From assembly GCA_963718635.1 (NCBI GenBank), contig OY970367.1:4526001-4590000 (forward strand): DNA of 64,000 nt, read 5' to 3'. The notes under the pieces are model-generated. The model saw nothing but the letters and a program-made list of their open reading frames with translations. It ran no database searches and was not told where the DNA came from. Source of the DNA: JAIOQJ01 sp963718635 (GTDB taxonomy: Bacteria > Planctomycetota > Planctomycetia > Gemmatales > Gemmataceae). Below are positions 29,584 to 37,865 of the stretch, one piece after another; positions within the stretch are counted from its first letter, which is position 1, and the number at the start of each line of letters is the position of its first letter. A program made the position numbers and the translations under genes.

Positions 29584-30916
29584 ATGCCAGACCCCTATCG
29601 TGCTACAGCGCCCCGCTCCTGGGGGAAACCTCTCTTGCTGCCGATCCTCGCGCTGATGGTCCCCCTTACCGGCTGTCGGCTTGGTCGCAGCACAGGTGCG
29701 CCCGTCGCCTTCTCCGCGACGACTGAAGTAATCGTCCCGGCGGCTACCTCTGAAATCAAAGACTTCAACGAATGCCTTGCTTTGGCGATGGCAACGCATC
29801 CGCGACTTATCGCCACGCGTGCCTCGCTGGCAGCGTCTGAAGATGGCAAGCGCGCCTTGGACCGAATGCATCTGCCGGCTACGCTCGACCCGCAAATTCC
29901 TGTTCGGCGTCAGCAAGCAGCAGTAGGTTTAAATGCCCCCGTCGCAGGCTTGGCCCAAGCCGAGCTTGAAGCGGCTTACGCCGTTACGCGAACTTATGTC
30001 ACGGTTCTTTATGCTCGCGAGCAAGAACGGCTGGCTCAAGGCGTCGTGGAACGCCTGAAAGCCGTGAATCAGGCCGCTTCCGAAGCATTGGAGGCCGGCG
30101 CCCGCGATGCCTCCGCCGCCGACGTAAAGCGGACGCTCGTCTATGCCCGGCTCGCGGAGACGAAACGAATCCAGGCGACGCAAGGCGTCAAGCGGGCGCT
30201 AGTCGCCTTGCGCGAGGCCTCTGGACTCGGAGCGGAGACCATTCTCGATGTGAAAGGCGATCGCCTGTCGATCCCTGACACGCGACCCAATCGGGATGAG
30301 GTTCTGGCCGGTGCTTTAGCGAAGCGCGGCGAAATCATTCAGACTAAAGTGTTCGCGCAAGTCGCCTGCCTTGAAGTCGAAGCTCAAGGCACAAGTCGCA
30401 GTCAACGCATGCCGACGTTTGCCTCCGGGACGGATATTCACGCTCAACAAGTTCCTCAGGGCGCAAACGGAACCGATTATCGTCCCGCCGGCATCAATCC
30501 CGAAATGCCAACCATGTTAGTCGGCTCGCGGGCAGAGCGAGTCAAACATGCCGGCACGCTTACGCGCTCGAGCCCAGGCTGTGGTCGAATCGACGCAGAA
30601 GCTCATTACGCTCGAATGCGAGGATGCCTTTTTGCGCTGGGAAGAAGCATACGGGCAAACGACCTTGGCCCGTGAGGCAGCTGAGGCCGGCGAAAAATTA
30701 GCCGACGAACTCCGCAAGCAGTTTACCTCTGGCTTAAAAGTAAAAGTGGATGAGGTAATCACCGCGCGGGTGCTCGCATCACAAGCCCGTTCCGAATACA
30801 ACGAATTCGTCTATCGCCAATTGATCGCCCTGGCCGATCTGGAACGCGTCTCCGGCGGCGCGTTTCGATCCGGCCTGCAGGAGATGCTGCAAGCGGCTTC
30901 GACGACGAAGGAGTGA
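29584..30916 (+). CDS. TolC-like outer membrane efflux lipoprotein (frameshifted)
   Basis: A lipoprotein signal (ILALMVPLTGCRLG, with the lipobox Cys) is followed by long amphipathic helices typical of outer-membrane efflux channels: FNECLALAMATHPRLIATRA, VTRTYVTVLYAREQERLAQG, AASEALEAGARDASAADVKR, then, after a frame change near 30565, VVESTQKLITLECEDAFLRW and ADELRKQFTSGLKVKVDEV. The full product is ~443 residues, near the usual TolC size. No membrane-fusion or pump gene is adjacent. Pieces: 29584-30675 and 30548-30916. Confidence 0.8.
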
Positions 30917-30929
30917 TGCGCAGTATATT

Positions 30930-31004
30930 GGCGAGCCGGGAGCGGTAGCGACCGTAGAAAGTTGTGCAAAGCGATTGCTCCGGTCGTTAACGCTCCCGGG
31001 TTGC
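30930..31004. repeat. palindromic repeat family B, copy 5
   Basis: Ends GGCGAGCCGGGAGCGGTAGC and GTTAACGCTCCCGGGTTGCC. It lies between the convergent TolC-like and DUF4058 genes. Confidence 0.8.
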
Positions 31005-31038
31005 CAAATCCGCTGGCGCGGCCGATGATCAATTCACT

Positions 31039-31722
31039 CTAGCGCAACTTTTGCAAGCGCAGCACATCGCCGAGCCATTTCATATCGTCGTCGGCCAATT
31101 TCGCCACGGGCTCAGTTTTGTAATCAATTTGACTGCTGAAGTTGCCCTGGTCGTAACAGCGGGCAAAGGTTGCTTGTAGATCGAGAACCGTATCGCGGTC
31201 GTCCGAGGCGAGCGGGATCTTGAAACGAGGCAAGCGTTTTTGCAGCGTCGTCGTGTAGATTTCGTAACGTTCCGGTTGCGTCGAACGAGTGACCGTGATG
31301 GCATAATCCCATTCGGGTAGGCCTTCGCGCGAATAGTCGAGCATCGGCGCCCCTTGCAGCGACAAGTCGATCTCTACAACACTGGCGCTCTGGCTGCGCA
31401 CCTGCTTACGCGTCTCGAGATAGGCTTCGCGACCTTGCGAACGGAGCTTGTTGATCGGGCTGACGACATCGATGAGCGTAACCAGGCGATTGTCCGAGCG
31501 CTGCCGGACTTCAATGAACTCTTCCTGGTGCTGTTCGCGAATAATCGATGTAAACAGAGGCTGTTCAGTAGCGTACGAACGCTGCCCGATACGGGCGCGA
31601 TAGCGATCGACGAGGCCGGGCAGCAAGATCTGGTAAAGGCACGCAACCAGTTGATGATGGAACGACGGCCATAGCTTGTCGTCTTCGAGATACGGATCCA
31701 TTCCTGGCAAGGGGCACGGCAT
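31039..31722 (-). CDS. DUF4058 family protein
   Basis: Begins MPCPLPGMDPYLEDDKLWPS followed by FHHQLV, the hallmark opening of DUF4058 proteins, which are abundant in planctomycetes and cyanobacteria. The middle carries VTLIDVVSPINKLR and REAYLETRKQV, resembling a degenerate endonuclease-like core. The ATG at 31722 starts exactly at the family N-terminus; the frame upstream to 31767 adds 15 unrelated residues. At 227 residues it is near the usual length. Function unknown. Confidence 0.88.
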   Translation of the reverse strand: MPCPLPGMDPYLEDDKLWPSFHHQLVACLYQILLPGLVDRYRARIGQRSYATEQPLFTSIIREQHQEEFIEVRQRSDNRLVTLIDVVSPINKLRSQGREAYLETRKQVRSQSASVVEIDLSLQGAPMLDYSREGLPEWDYAITVTRSTQPERYEIYTTTLQKRLPRFKIPLASDDRDTVLDLQATFARCYDQGNFSSQIDYKTEPVAKLADDDMKWLGDVLRLQKLR

Positions 31723-31924
31723 GGTGCTTCTCTCCGACGAAGGCTCGCTGCCCGCACAACGGGGCAATCACCACTCCTTATGGGGGAACAACCGCGCTGT
31801 TCCCAATCATTACCGAGGTAATGGGCATTCTATCCACCCCGGACAGGGTCTGACTAGGTGATAGCGCTGAAAAAATCGTTGTCAGCAAGGCCGGCTTAGG
31901 CGCCAGAGAATGAGTTGGCGTTTT

Positions 31925-31980
31925 ATGGTGGCCTTTCGCTCCGCGAAAGGAAAGCTCTTCGCGGAGCGAAAGGCCACCAT
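31925..31980. repeat. perfect 23-bp-arm palindrome
   Basis: Arms begin ATGGTGGCCTTTCGCTCCGC and are exact reverse complements over 23 bases around a ten-base loop (AGGAAAGCTC). It opens the repeat nest that fills 31.9-32.75 kb. Confidence 0.9.
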
Positions 31981-32003
31981 AGGATTCGTTTCATTCCGCG
32001 TCG

Positions 32004-32650
32004 TTCTTTCTCCCACGATTTTTTCGCAAAGTGCCTGTGGGAAATATTTCCCACAGGCACTTTGATCAACCTCGTTGACCCCGACGTCGAGGGATTGCCG
32101 AGAAAGCATTTGCCCGCCGAAAGGGCTCCGCAATGCCTTCGCACCGCAAACGAGCTTAGTTTCTCATCGCGCGTTTTTCCACGATTTTCTCGCATTCCAG
32201 GTTCGGGAAATATTTCCCGAACCTGCACTGTCAGACTGACGGGCGATAAAGCGTCAGGCGTTAGAATCTGGCGCAAGCGAGACGCTTGCGCTACGGGGTT
32301 TTGAAAGACCATCATCCGCTTTCCCACGATTTTCTCGCAAAGTGCCTTCCGGAAATATTTCCGGAATATTAACCGATAGGAATTTTTCATGTGGGGGCAG
32401 GCGTCCCGGGGCTCCGTCGCGTACGCGTCCGGCTAACAAATCATTGCGCGTTTTCCCACGATTCTTTTGGATTTCGCCTACTGGAAATATTTCCAGAAGG
32501 CGGTCGCGTCAGAATGACGAGCTATTGATCGTTGAGCGTTTGAGTTTCGGACGGGCGAGACGCTTGTCGAGTTTAATCGAAGAGTTATCACGCGTTTTCC
32601 CATGATTTTATTGGAAAGTCGCTTCTGGAAATATTTCCAGAAGCGACTTC
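32004..32650. repeat. array of five GGAAATATTTCC-centred palindromes with covarying arms
   Basis: Palindromes lie at 32028-32063 (36 nt, perfect), 32198-32225 (28, perfect), 32347-32366 (20, perfect), 32475-32502 (28, one mismatched pair) and 32616-32649 (34, perfect). All share the centre GGAAATATTTCC, but the arms differ between units (GTGCCTGTG, CAGGTTC, TTCC, CGCCTACT, AAGTCGCTTCT) and stay complementary within each. Each is preceded by a conserved leader close to TTTTCCCACGATTTTCTCGC. Spacing is ~130-170 bases. The spacers hold other elements, including a GCGCAAGCG/CGCTTGCGC palindrome at 32273-32294. Confidence 0.9.
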
Positions 32651-32652
32651 TT

Positions 32653-32739
32653 GTTAGCCGCGACGCGGGGGCTTTGCGCAGCAGAGCGTTTGCCGGCCGA
32701 GAACGCTCTGCTGTGCAGAGCGTCTGCGTCGCGGCTAAC
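32653..32739. repeat. palindromic repeat family A, copy 3
   Basis: Ends GTTAGCCGCGACGCG and CTGCGTCGCGGCTAAC; inner arms GCTTTGCGCAGCAGAGCG and CGCTCTGCTGTGCAGAGC. It abuts the last GGAAATATTTCC palindrome. Confidence 0.85.
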
Positions 32740-32867
32740 AAAACTTTTTTCGCGACATACCAGCTTAGGCGCGCTAAAAATGGAAAATGAAAAAAGCTGG
32801 CGGCAAGGACGTGAAGTCCTTGCCGCCAGCTTTACGCTTCAAATGGTCTCGCAACTCGCGGCAGCCC

Positions 32868-33491
32868 TTAGAAAGGGTTGCCGGGGCCGCTGACGCTGAT
32901 GACCGGCTTGGGCAGAGCAACCGGGCTCGCTGCTGGCCGGCCTTGGTTCTGTGTCAGGCCGCCCTTCGGCTTGAAATCTTTTTCTTTCGGCAATTCGTTC
33001 GGCATTTCCTTAGCTTTCGGCGTGGGCAGCGATTCTGCCGGAGCGCCAGGAGCAGCTGAAGTGGTGCCGCAGCTCGAGCAAACGGTTTCGCAGCCGCAGC
33101 TGCTGTGTTTGCTGAACTTGGATTTCAAGCGAGACCAGAGGCCGACTCGGCCACTGCCGCAGGGGCTGCAAGTCGGCGCCGGAGCGCAAACCGGTGCAGC
33201 CTTGCAGACGGGCGCCGGGGGAGGCGGGGGTGGCGGCAGAGGCGCTGGCGCCGGAGCACAGGAAGCGACTGGAGCGCAGCCGCAGCCGGAACTCTTGTGG
33301 AAATTGGCGCGGAAGCGCGACCATAGCCCATGCTTGCGGGCACAGGGGTCGTCGCAAACGGTGCCGCAGCCACCGCCGCATGAAGAACTGGTTGAGACCA
33401 CGGCCGGAGCGGGCGCGGGAGCGTCCTTGGCGGGCACCGGATCGGCGCCGACCATCCAAGCCGAGGTCAGCATCATTATCGCGACATTCAC
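32868..33491 (-). CDS. Secreted Cys/Pro-rich protein with duplicated GLWSR motif
   Basis: I do not recognise a named domain. A GTG at 33491 with GGGAGG eight bases upstream gives a short exported N-terminus (VAIMMLTSAWMVGADP). The mature part is rich in Cys, Pro and Ala, with CGGGCGTVCDDPC and a poly-Pro stretch. It contains one module twice: GLWSRFRANFHKSSGCGC and GLWSRLKSKFSKHSSCGC. The tail is basic and Pro-rich, ending SVSGPGNPF. Such Cys-rich exported proteins are common in planctomycetes and may be crosslinked in the envelope, which is inference. A plus-strand frame across the same DNA is its GC-rich shadow. Confidence 0.65.
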   Translation of the reverse strand: MNVAIMMLTSAWMVGADPVPAKDAPAPAPAVVSTSSSCGGGCGTVCDDPCARKHGLWSRFRANFHKSSGCGCAPVASCAPAPAPLPPPPPPPAPVCKAAPVCAPAPTCSPCGSGRVGLWSRLKSKFSKHSSCGCETVCSSCGTTSAAPGAPAESLPTPKAKEMPNELPKEKDFKPKGGLTQNQGRPAASPVALPKPVISVSGPGNPF

Positions 33492-33893
33492 GGTAATTAA
33501 CCTCCCGACGATGTTTAATTGTGGCGCCGGTCCGGGGCCGTCCTCTAGCCGGCACTCGATCGCTCGAGCCCGCCTGCGCCATGATTCGGGGTCGCCTCCT
33601 CGCAAGTGCCAGCGCTCTCCAGCGGAGATTGCCGACCTGCGCTTCTGTATAAGCGCCTTAGAGGTCCGAACTCTGTCCTCTTTCATCGGGATGATTGGCA
33701 GGCGCGCTTATCACGATCTCAAAGGAAAGCGCCTGAAATCGCGAAACTACCTCGCTTTCCATCTTTTGCAGCGATTGCTCGGATTTAGGAAAGCAGCGAA
33801 GGATAAGAAGGATTGCCGACCGGCGAAGAGTTGATGGTTGTAGCGATTGAGCGAGGCGCTCGCGCGACTCTTCACAAAGCTTGCGAATCGCGG
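33492..33893. other. intergenic, no gene seen
   Basis: About 400 bases between the Cys/Pro-rich gene's start and the PfkB gene's stop, both on the minus strand. I see no believable coding frame. Near 33880-33897 there is a short match (CGCGGCTAA) to the end of family A repeats, possibly a decayed copy. Confidence 0.4.
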
Positions 33894-34723
33894 CTAAACG
33901 GCGCGTCGATCAATGGCGGGGGTGCCGCCGGTGCGCGAAGCGACTAGAGCGGCAAAGCGATTAGCGAAATTGGCGCTTTCCGCGAGCGTTCGGCCTTCCA
34001 GAATCTGCGTAATAAGTGCGGCTGCGAACGAGTCACCCGCGCCAACCGTGTCGGCTACCTGAATGGGAATGCCAACAACCTCTACCCGCTCAATACCGCG
34101 CGTAATGACGCAACCTCGGCTGCCGCGGGTTTCGACTATCGTGCGATCTCCCGGCTCCTGTGCGATTAAGCCGGCTAGTTCGACCGCTTCGTGATCGTTC
34201 ATTTTCAGCCAGTCGGCCGACTCGACTAAGCGGCGAATTGTGGCCCGATGGACGAACGGCGGTCTCAGGTTGAAGTCGCAGATGCGGATGGCGCTTTTCG
34301 CCTGAGCGATAAATTGCAAAATCGTAGACCGTGAAGGATCGTGACGAGATGCCAACGTGCCAAAACAGACCGCGGGCGCACACTGTGCCAATTCGGCCAA
34401 CGGCTCACTCCATTCGAGATAATCCCAAGCGACATTGTCGCAGATCGTATAACTCGGTTGGCCGGCCGAATCGACCTGCACTGTCACCGTGCCCGTCGGT
34501 CTCTTGGGATCAGTTTGAATAAATTGATCGGACATCCCAAGTCGACGTACCTCACGGCGCAACTCCCGACCTGGTTCATCGTCACCGACGCGGCTGACGA
34601 TTACTGCGGAATGACCAAGTTGTAAGCAGTGAAAAGCAAAATTGAACGGCGCGCCGCCGGGCGCGGACCGCTTGGCAGTAGGTCCCAGAGGATTTCGCCA
34701 ATGCCAATGATGGGATTGGGCAT
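33894..34723 (-). CDS. PfkB-family carbohydrate kinase (frameshifted)
   Basis: A ribokinase-fold sugar kinase, probably fructokinase-like. The first frame reads MPNPIIGIGEILWDLLPSGP. A one-base change near 34665 joins it to GGAPFNFAFHCLQLGHSAVI and VSRVGDDEPGRELRREV. The ATP/catalytic motif DTVGAGDSFAAAL near the end has the base Asp, and ICDFNLR is the usual middle motif. The substrate is not certain. The start at 34723 gives the normal family N-terminus. The intact piece is 33894-34562. Confidence 0.85.
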
Positions 34724-34840
34724 TTGCCGGCTTTCAATTCGCGGACGTTCCCCCCACCCTGCCCTCCCCCGCAAAGCCGGGGGGAAGGGTCGGAAGGCCG
34801 ATCTGCTCTTTTGCCAGAATCGGCGCACTCGCTTTGCCGA

Positions 34841-37393
34841 TCACTGGTTGAAGATAAACTCTTTGGTGTTGATGAGCGCCCAGAGAATGTTCTCATAGGC
34901 GTTCTTCTTATTCGCCTCGTTCTTCTTAATGTGGTCGAGGGCGGCTTTCGTGTCTTCTGGGCTTGGCTTACGTCCAAACGACCAAAGGAAAAGTTCTTCG
35001 ATCTTCTCGGCATCGGGCCGGGTGTCTTTGGCATTAGCGAGCGATTCCGCACGGCCGCCGGGACGCGACAACTTTCCTTGCACTTCGTCCGAGTTGAGCA
35101 GGTGCAATGCCTGAGCCAGATTCGCATCGCTCACCCGTTCGCACTCGCAAGCGCTGATGCGTTGCGGACGGCCGAATACATCGAGGAAGTAACTCGAATA
35201 CGACTCGTCGGGCAGCTGAATCGCTCGCTTCGGTGCGAATTTGTCCAGCGGCAAGCCACCGAACTGCGACGGACTATCGGTCACTTGGCAAAGCGCATCG
35301 AGCAACACTTCAGCCCCTAGCCGTTTCGGATAGTAGCGAGCGTAGGCCTGCTTATCGTGCTTGTTGAATTCGTTCGGAATCGCACTCAGTTGATAAGTAC
35401 GGCTCTTCACGATCGTCTTGATCAACGACTTGAGGCTGTATTTCCCTTCGGTGAAGTTCTTAGCCAGGGCATCGAGCAATTCCGGATTTGAAGGCGGATT
35501 CGTGACGCGCATATCATCGAGGGGATCGACGATGCCGCGACCGAAGAAGTGCGCCCAGTAGCGGTTCGATACGGCTTTGGCGAAGTAGGGATTCTTGGCA
35601 TCGGTCATCCAGTCGACTAACTTGACGCGAGGATCGTCGTCCGAGGTCAGGTTCAACGGAATTCCGTCGAGCGGCTTCATCGGCGCCGCTTGGCCGGTGC
35701 GCTTGTTGTTGACCGTGCCGCCGGACTTGGTGAAGATTACTTGCATCATGTTCGGCTGATTGCCGAGGCCGTTGTTCGGAACCTGAACCTGTTTCTTGCC
35801 GATGCGGCCAAAGAAGGCGGCCATGCCCCAATAGTCGTCCTGGCTCCACTTCTCGTAGGGGTGATGGTGGCAGTTGGCGCAGGCGATCCGCAGGCCGAGG
35901 AACACTTGAGCGGTATCATCGACGAACTGCTCGGGGTTCTGCAAATCCTTGTACCAAACCGTCGGCGGATTCTTCGTCTCGTCGCCTGTCGCGCCGATGA
36001 TGTCGCGGACGAAATCGTCGTAGGGCTTGTCCGTGGCGATCGCCTCGCGAATCCAATTATGGAAGGCGAAGGTGCCCTGAGCGCGAAGAGCGCCGTTTTC
36101 TTTGCCGCGCTTGACGCGCAGAATGTCGGCCCATTTGTTGGCGAAATAGTAGGAGTATTCTGGCGATTCTAGCAGTCGGTCGATCAGTTTGTCGCGTTTC
36201 TGCGGGTCTTTGTCGTTCAGGAACTCGCCGACTTGCTTGGGAGATGGCAGCGTGCCGGTCAGGTCGAGGTAAAGGCGGCGAACGAACGGGCCATCGCCTG
36301 AAAGTTCCGAAGGAACCAGGCCAAGATCCTTCCACTTCTTCGCCGTGAACTGATCAACGACCGTCTGTGCCGGGAACTGCCAATCGGGGACTTTCTGGCC
36401 GAGCGGCACCGTCGCGCGGAAAGTCACCACCTGGCCTTGGTAGCGGGCCATGATGGCTGCCTCACCGCTTAAACTAAGCGTGCGCACCAGCCCGTTGGCA
36501 TCGACGACGGCAATTTCCTGGTCGTTGCTGTCGTACTGGGCCCGGCGAGTAATGTCGGCAACGTCGCCGTTCGAATAATGAGCGTAGACGGCGAACTGCT
36601 GTTTGTTTTGGCGCGTCATCACGCGATGTTCGGGATAAATTGTGATCTTTGAAAGCGTAGGATCGGTTGCTTGGCCATACGGGGTGCCGGCGGCGATCCA
36701 ACGGCGCACGAGCTTATACTCATCCGAATCCTTTTCCATCTTGCGGCCACCGCCATGAGCAACAGTGCCCGCCGCTTTTTCGAGCAGCAGGCTATGTTCC
36801 GGTGAAGCGAGTTGCAAGCGCCGACCGCGTGCTTCTTTCACAAGGGCGGCATAGTCGCCCTCCGGCTCGAAACCGAGTAGGGAGATTTTGAAACCGTTCT
36901 GTCCGCTTGCCTTGCCGTGGCAGCCGCCGCTGTTGCACGAGAGCTTGGTAAAAATCGGGACGATCTGATTGGCGAAGTTGATCGGCAGGTTCTGATCCAT
37001 CTGGCTGTTAGCGACCGGGACCTTAATCGACTTGTCGCCGAACTTGGCGACGATTTCGGTCGTTCCGTTTGCCAATGGAACAACACGCCCTCCCGGGGTG
37101 ACTCGGGCAAGCTGAGTGTCGGCAACCGTATATTTCACGTCGCCGGTGAGATCCTGAAGGTGTCCATCGTTCAATTGCGCGGTGACGATCAGCTGGGCGG
37201 CTTCATCGCTGCCACGCAAAGTAATGGTCGCTGGATAGACCGCCAGGCTTTGAACGTCGGACGGCTTCGGGAGCACGATGCCACCTGAAGCAGCCGTGGC
37301 GCCGCTGTAAAGATCACCTGCTGTTGCAGGAGAGAGAGCGAACAAGGCGAATGCAATGGCCAGCATGGGCCAACGGCGCGAGAGAGTTGGCAT
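34841..37393 (-). CDS. DUF1549/DUF1553 cytochrome-like protein 3 (intact)
   Basis: This 850-residue full-length paralogue has a signal peptide (MLAIAFALFALSPATA), an Ig-like domain (residues ~45-130: ITLRGSDEAAQLIVTAQLND), CNSGGCHG (haem-type), a second Ig-like stretch (YSNGDVADITRRAQYDSNDQ), DUF1549 (YLDLTGTLPSPKQVGEFL, CANCHHHPYEKWSQDDYWG) and DUF1553 (FAKAVSNRYWAHFFGRGIVD, ISACECERVSD, ending ILWALINTKEFIFNQ). It shows what the two frameshifted copies should look like; it lacks the discoidin-like insert of copy 1. Downstream on the same strand is the PfkB kinase, 118 bases away. Confidence 0.93.
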   Translation of the reverse strand: MPTLSRRWPMLAIAFALFALSPATAGDLYSGATAASGGIVLPKPSDVQSLAVYPATITLRGSDEAAQLIVTAQLNDGHLQDLTGDVKYTVADTQLARVTPGGRVVPLANGTTEIVAKFGDKSIKVPVANSQMDQNLPINFANQIVPIFTKLSCNSGGCHGKASGQNGFKISLLGFEPEGDYAALVKEARGRRLQLASPEHSLLLEKAAGTVAHGGGRKMEKDSDEYKLVRRWIAAGTPYGQATDPTLSKITIYPEHRVMTRQNKQQFAVYAHYSNGDVADITRRAQYDSNDQEIAVVDANGLVRTLSLSGEAAIMARYQGQVVTFRATVPLGQKVPDWQFPAQTVVDQFTAKKWKDLGLVPSELSGDGPFVRRLYLDLTGTLPSPKQVGEFLNDKDPQKRDKLIDRLLESPEYSYYFANKWADILRVKRGKENGALRAQGTFAFHNWIREAIATDKPYDDFVRDIIGATGDETKNPPTVWYKDLQNPEQFVDDTAQVFLGLRIACANCHHHPYEKWSQDDYWGMAAFFGRIGKKQVQVPNNGLGNQPNMMQVIFTKSGGTVNNKRTGQAAPMKPLDGIPLNLTSDDDPRVKLVDWMTDAKNPYFAKAVSNRYWAHFFGRGIVDPLDDMRVTNPPSNPELLDALAKNFTEGKYSLKSLIKTIVKSRTYQLSAIPNEFNKHDKQAYARYYPKRLGAEVLLDALCQVTDSPSQFGGLPLDKFAPKRAIQLPDESYSSYFLDVFGRPQRISACECERVSDANLAQALHLLNSDEVQGKLSRPGGRAESLANAKDTRPDAEKIEELFLWSFGRKPSPEDTKAALDHIKKNEANKKNAYENILWALINTKEFIFNQ

Positions 37394-37582
37394 GAGATCC
37401 CCGGCGAGTGGAAAAATATGGCAAGGTAGGTAGGCAGTCCGGCAGTATTAGTATTGTGGCGTGTCGAGGCGCAAAGAGCAAGCGGGAAAGTCTTTTTTCT
37501 CTGCCGTGGCGATGCGCCAGCGTTATCTGGACAAAAATTGCAAGGTCTACGTCAACGTTTTGTACTTGTCTCATCAAGACGG

Positions 37583-37657
37583 TGACAAAAAGATGCTGGC
37601 AAAAATAGAAGCGATTCAGCTTTCTGATTCTCTTTTTTTGCCAACATCTTTTTGTCA
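37583..37657. repeat. inverted repeat with TGACAAAAAGATG ends
   Basis: Within a 470-base gene-free stretch (37394-37865), arms TGACAAAAAGATGCTGGC and GCCAACATCTTTTTGTCA plus A/T runs face each other across ~30 bases. One base is unpaired. The rest of the stretch shows no convincing gene; it must hold promoters for the divergent neighbours. Confidence 0.75.
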
Positions 37658-37865
37658 TTCGTCTTTTGTTCCGTAAGCAGATTTCGAGATCTAGGTTTGC
37701 ACCGCTATCCCTGGAGTTCGGATTTTGCGGGCCGTTCGATCCTCACCCATCAAAAGTCCGGCTGCCACGTTGTATAATGGCGAAGCTACCGAGATTGGCA
37801 AATAGCTGCAAAGCTCACCTCCTGTGCTCGAAGCCACAAACCTTTGATTTGCTCTTGGAAGTAAC

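Noticed and set aside
31923..32390. minus-strand frames with repeated ENRGK / KIVGK peptides
   Set aside because: These are translations of the palindrome leaders; the shared peptide arises from the DNA repeat and no start, ribosome site or domain supports a gene.
32004..32650. possible CRISPR array
   Set aside because: The conserved part recurs at 130-170-base intervals with palindromic variable arms and long unlike spacers; no cas gene is near.
32878..33834. 318-codon plus-strand frame over the Cys/Pro-rich gene
   Set aside because: It is the antisense of a GC-rich coding region, composed of Gly/Ala runs, with no domain; the minus-strand gene has a signal-type start, ribosome site and repeated Cys motif.
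34724..35320. 198-codon plus-strand frame
   Set aside because: It overlaps the intact DUF1549/DUF1553 gene in antisense and lacks any domain.
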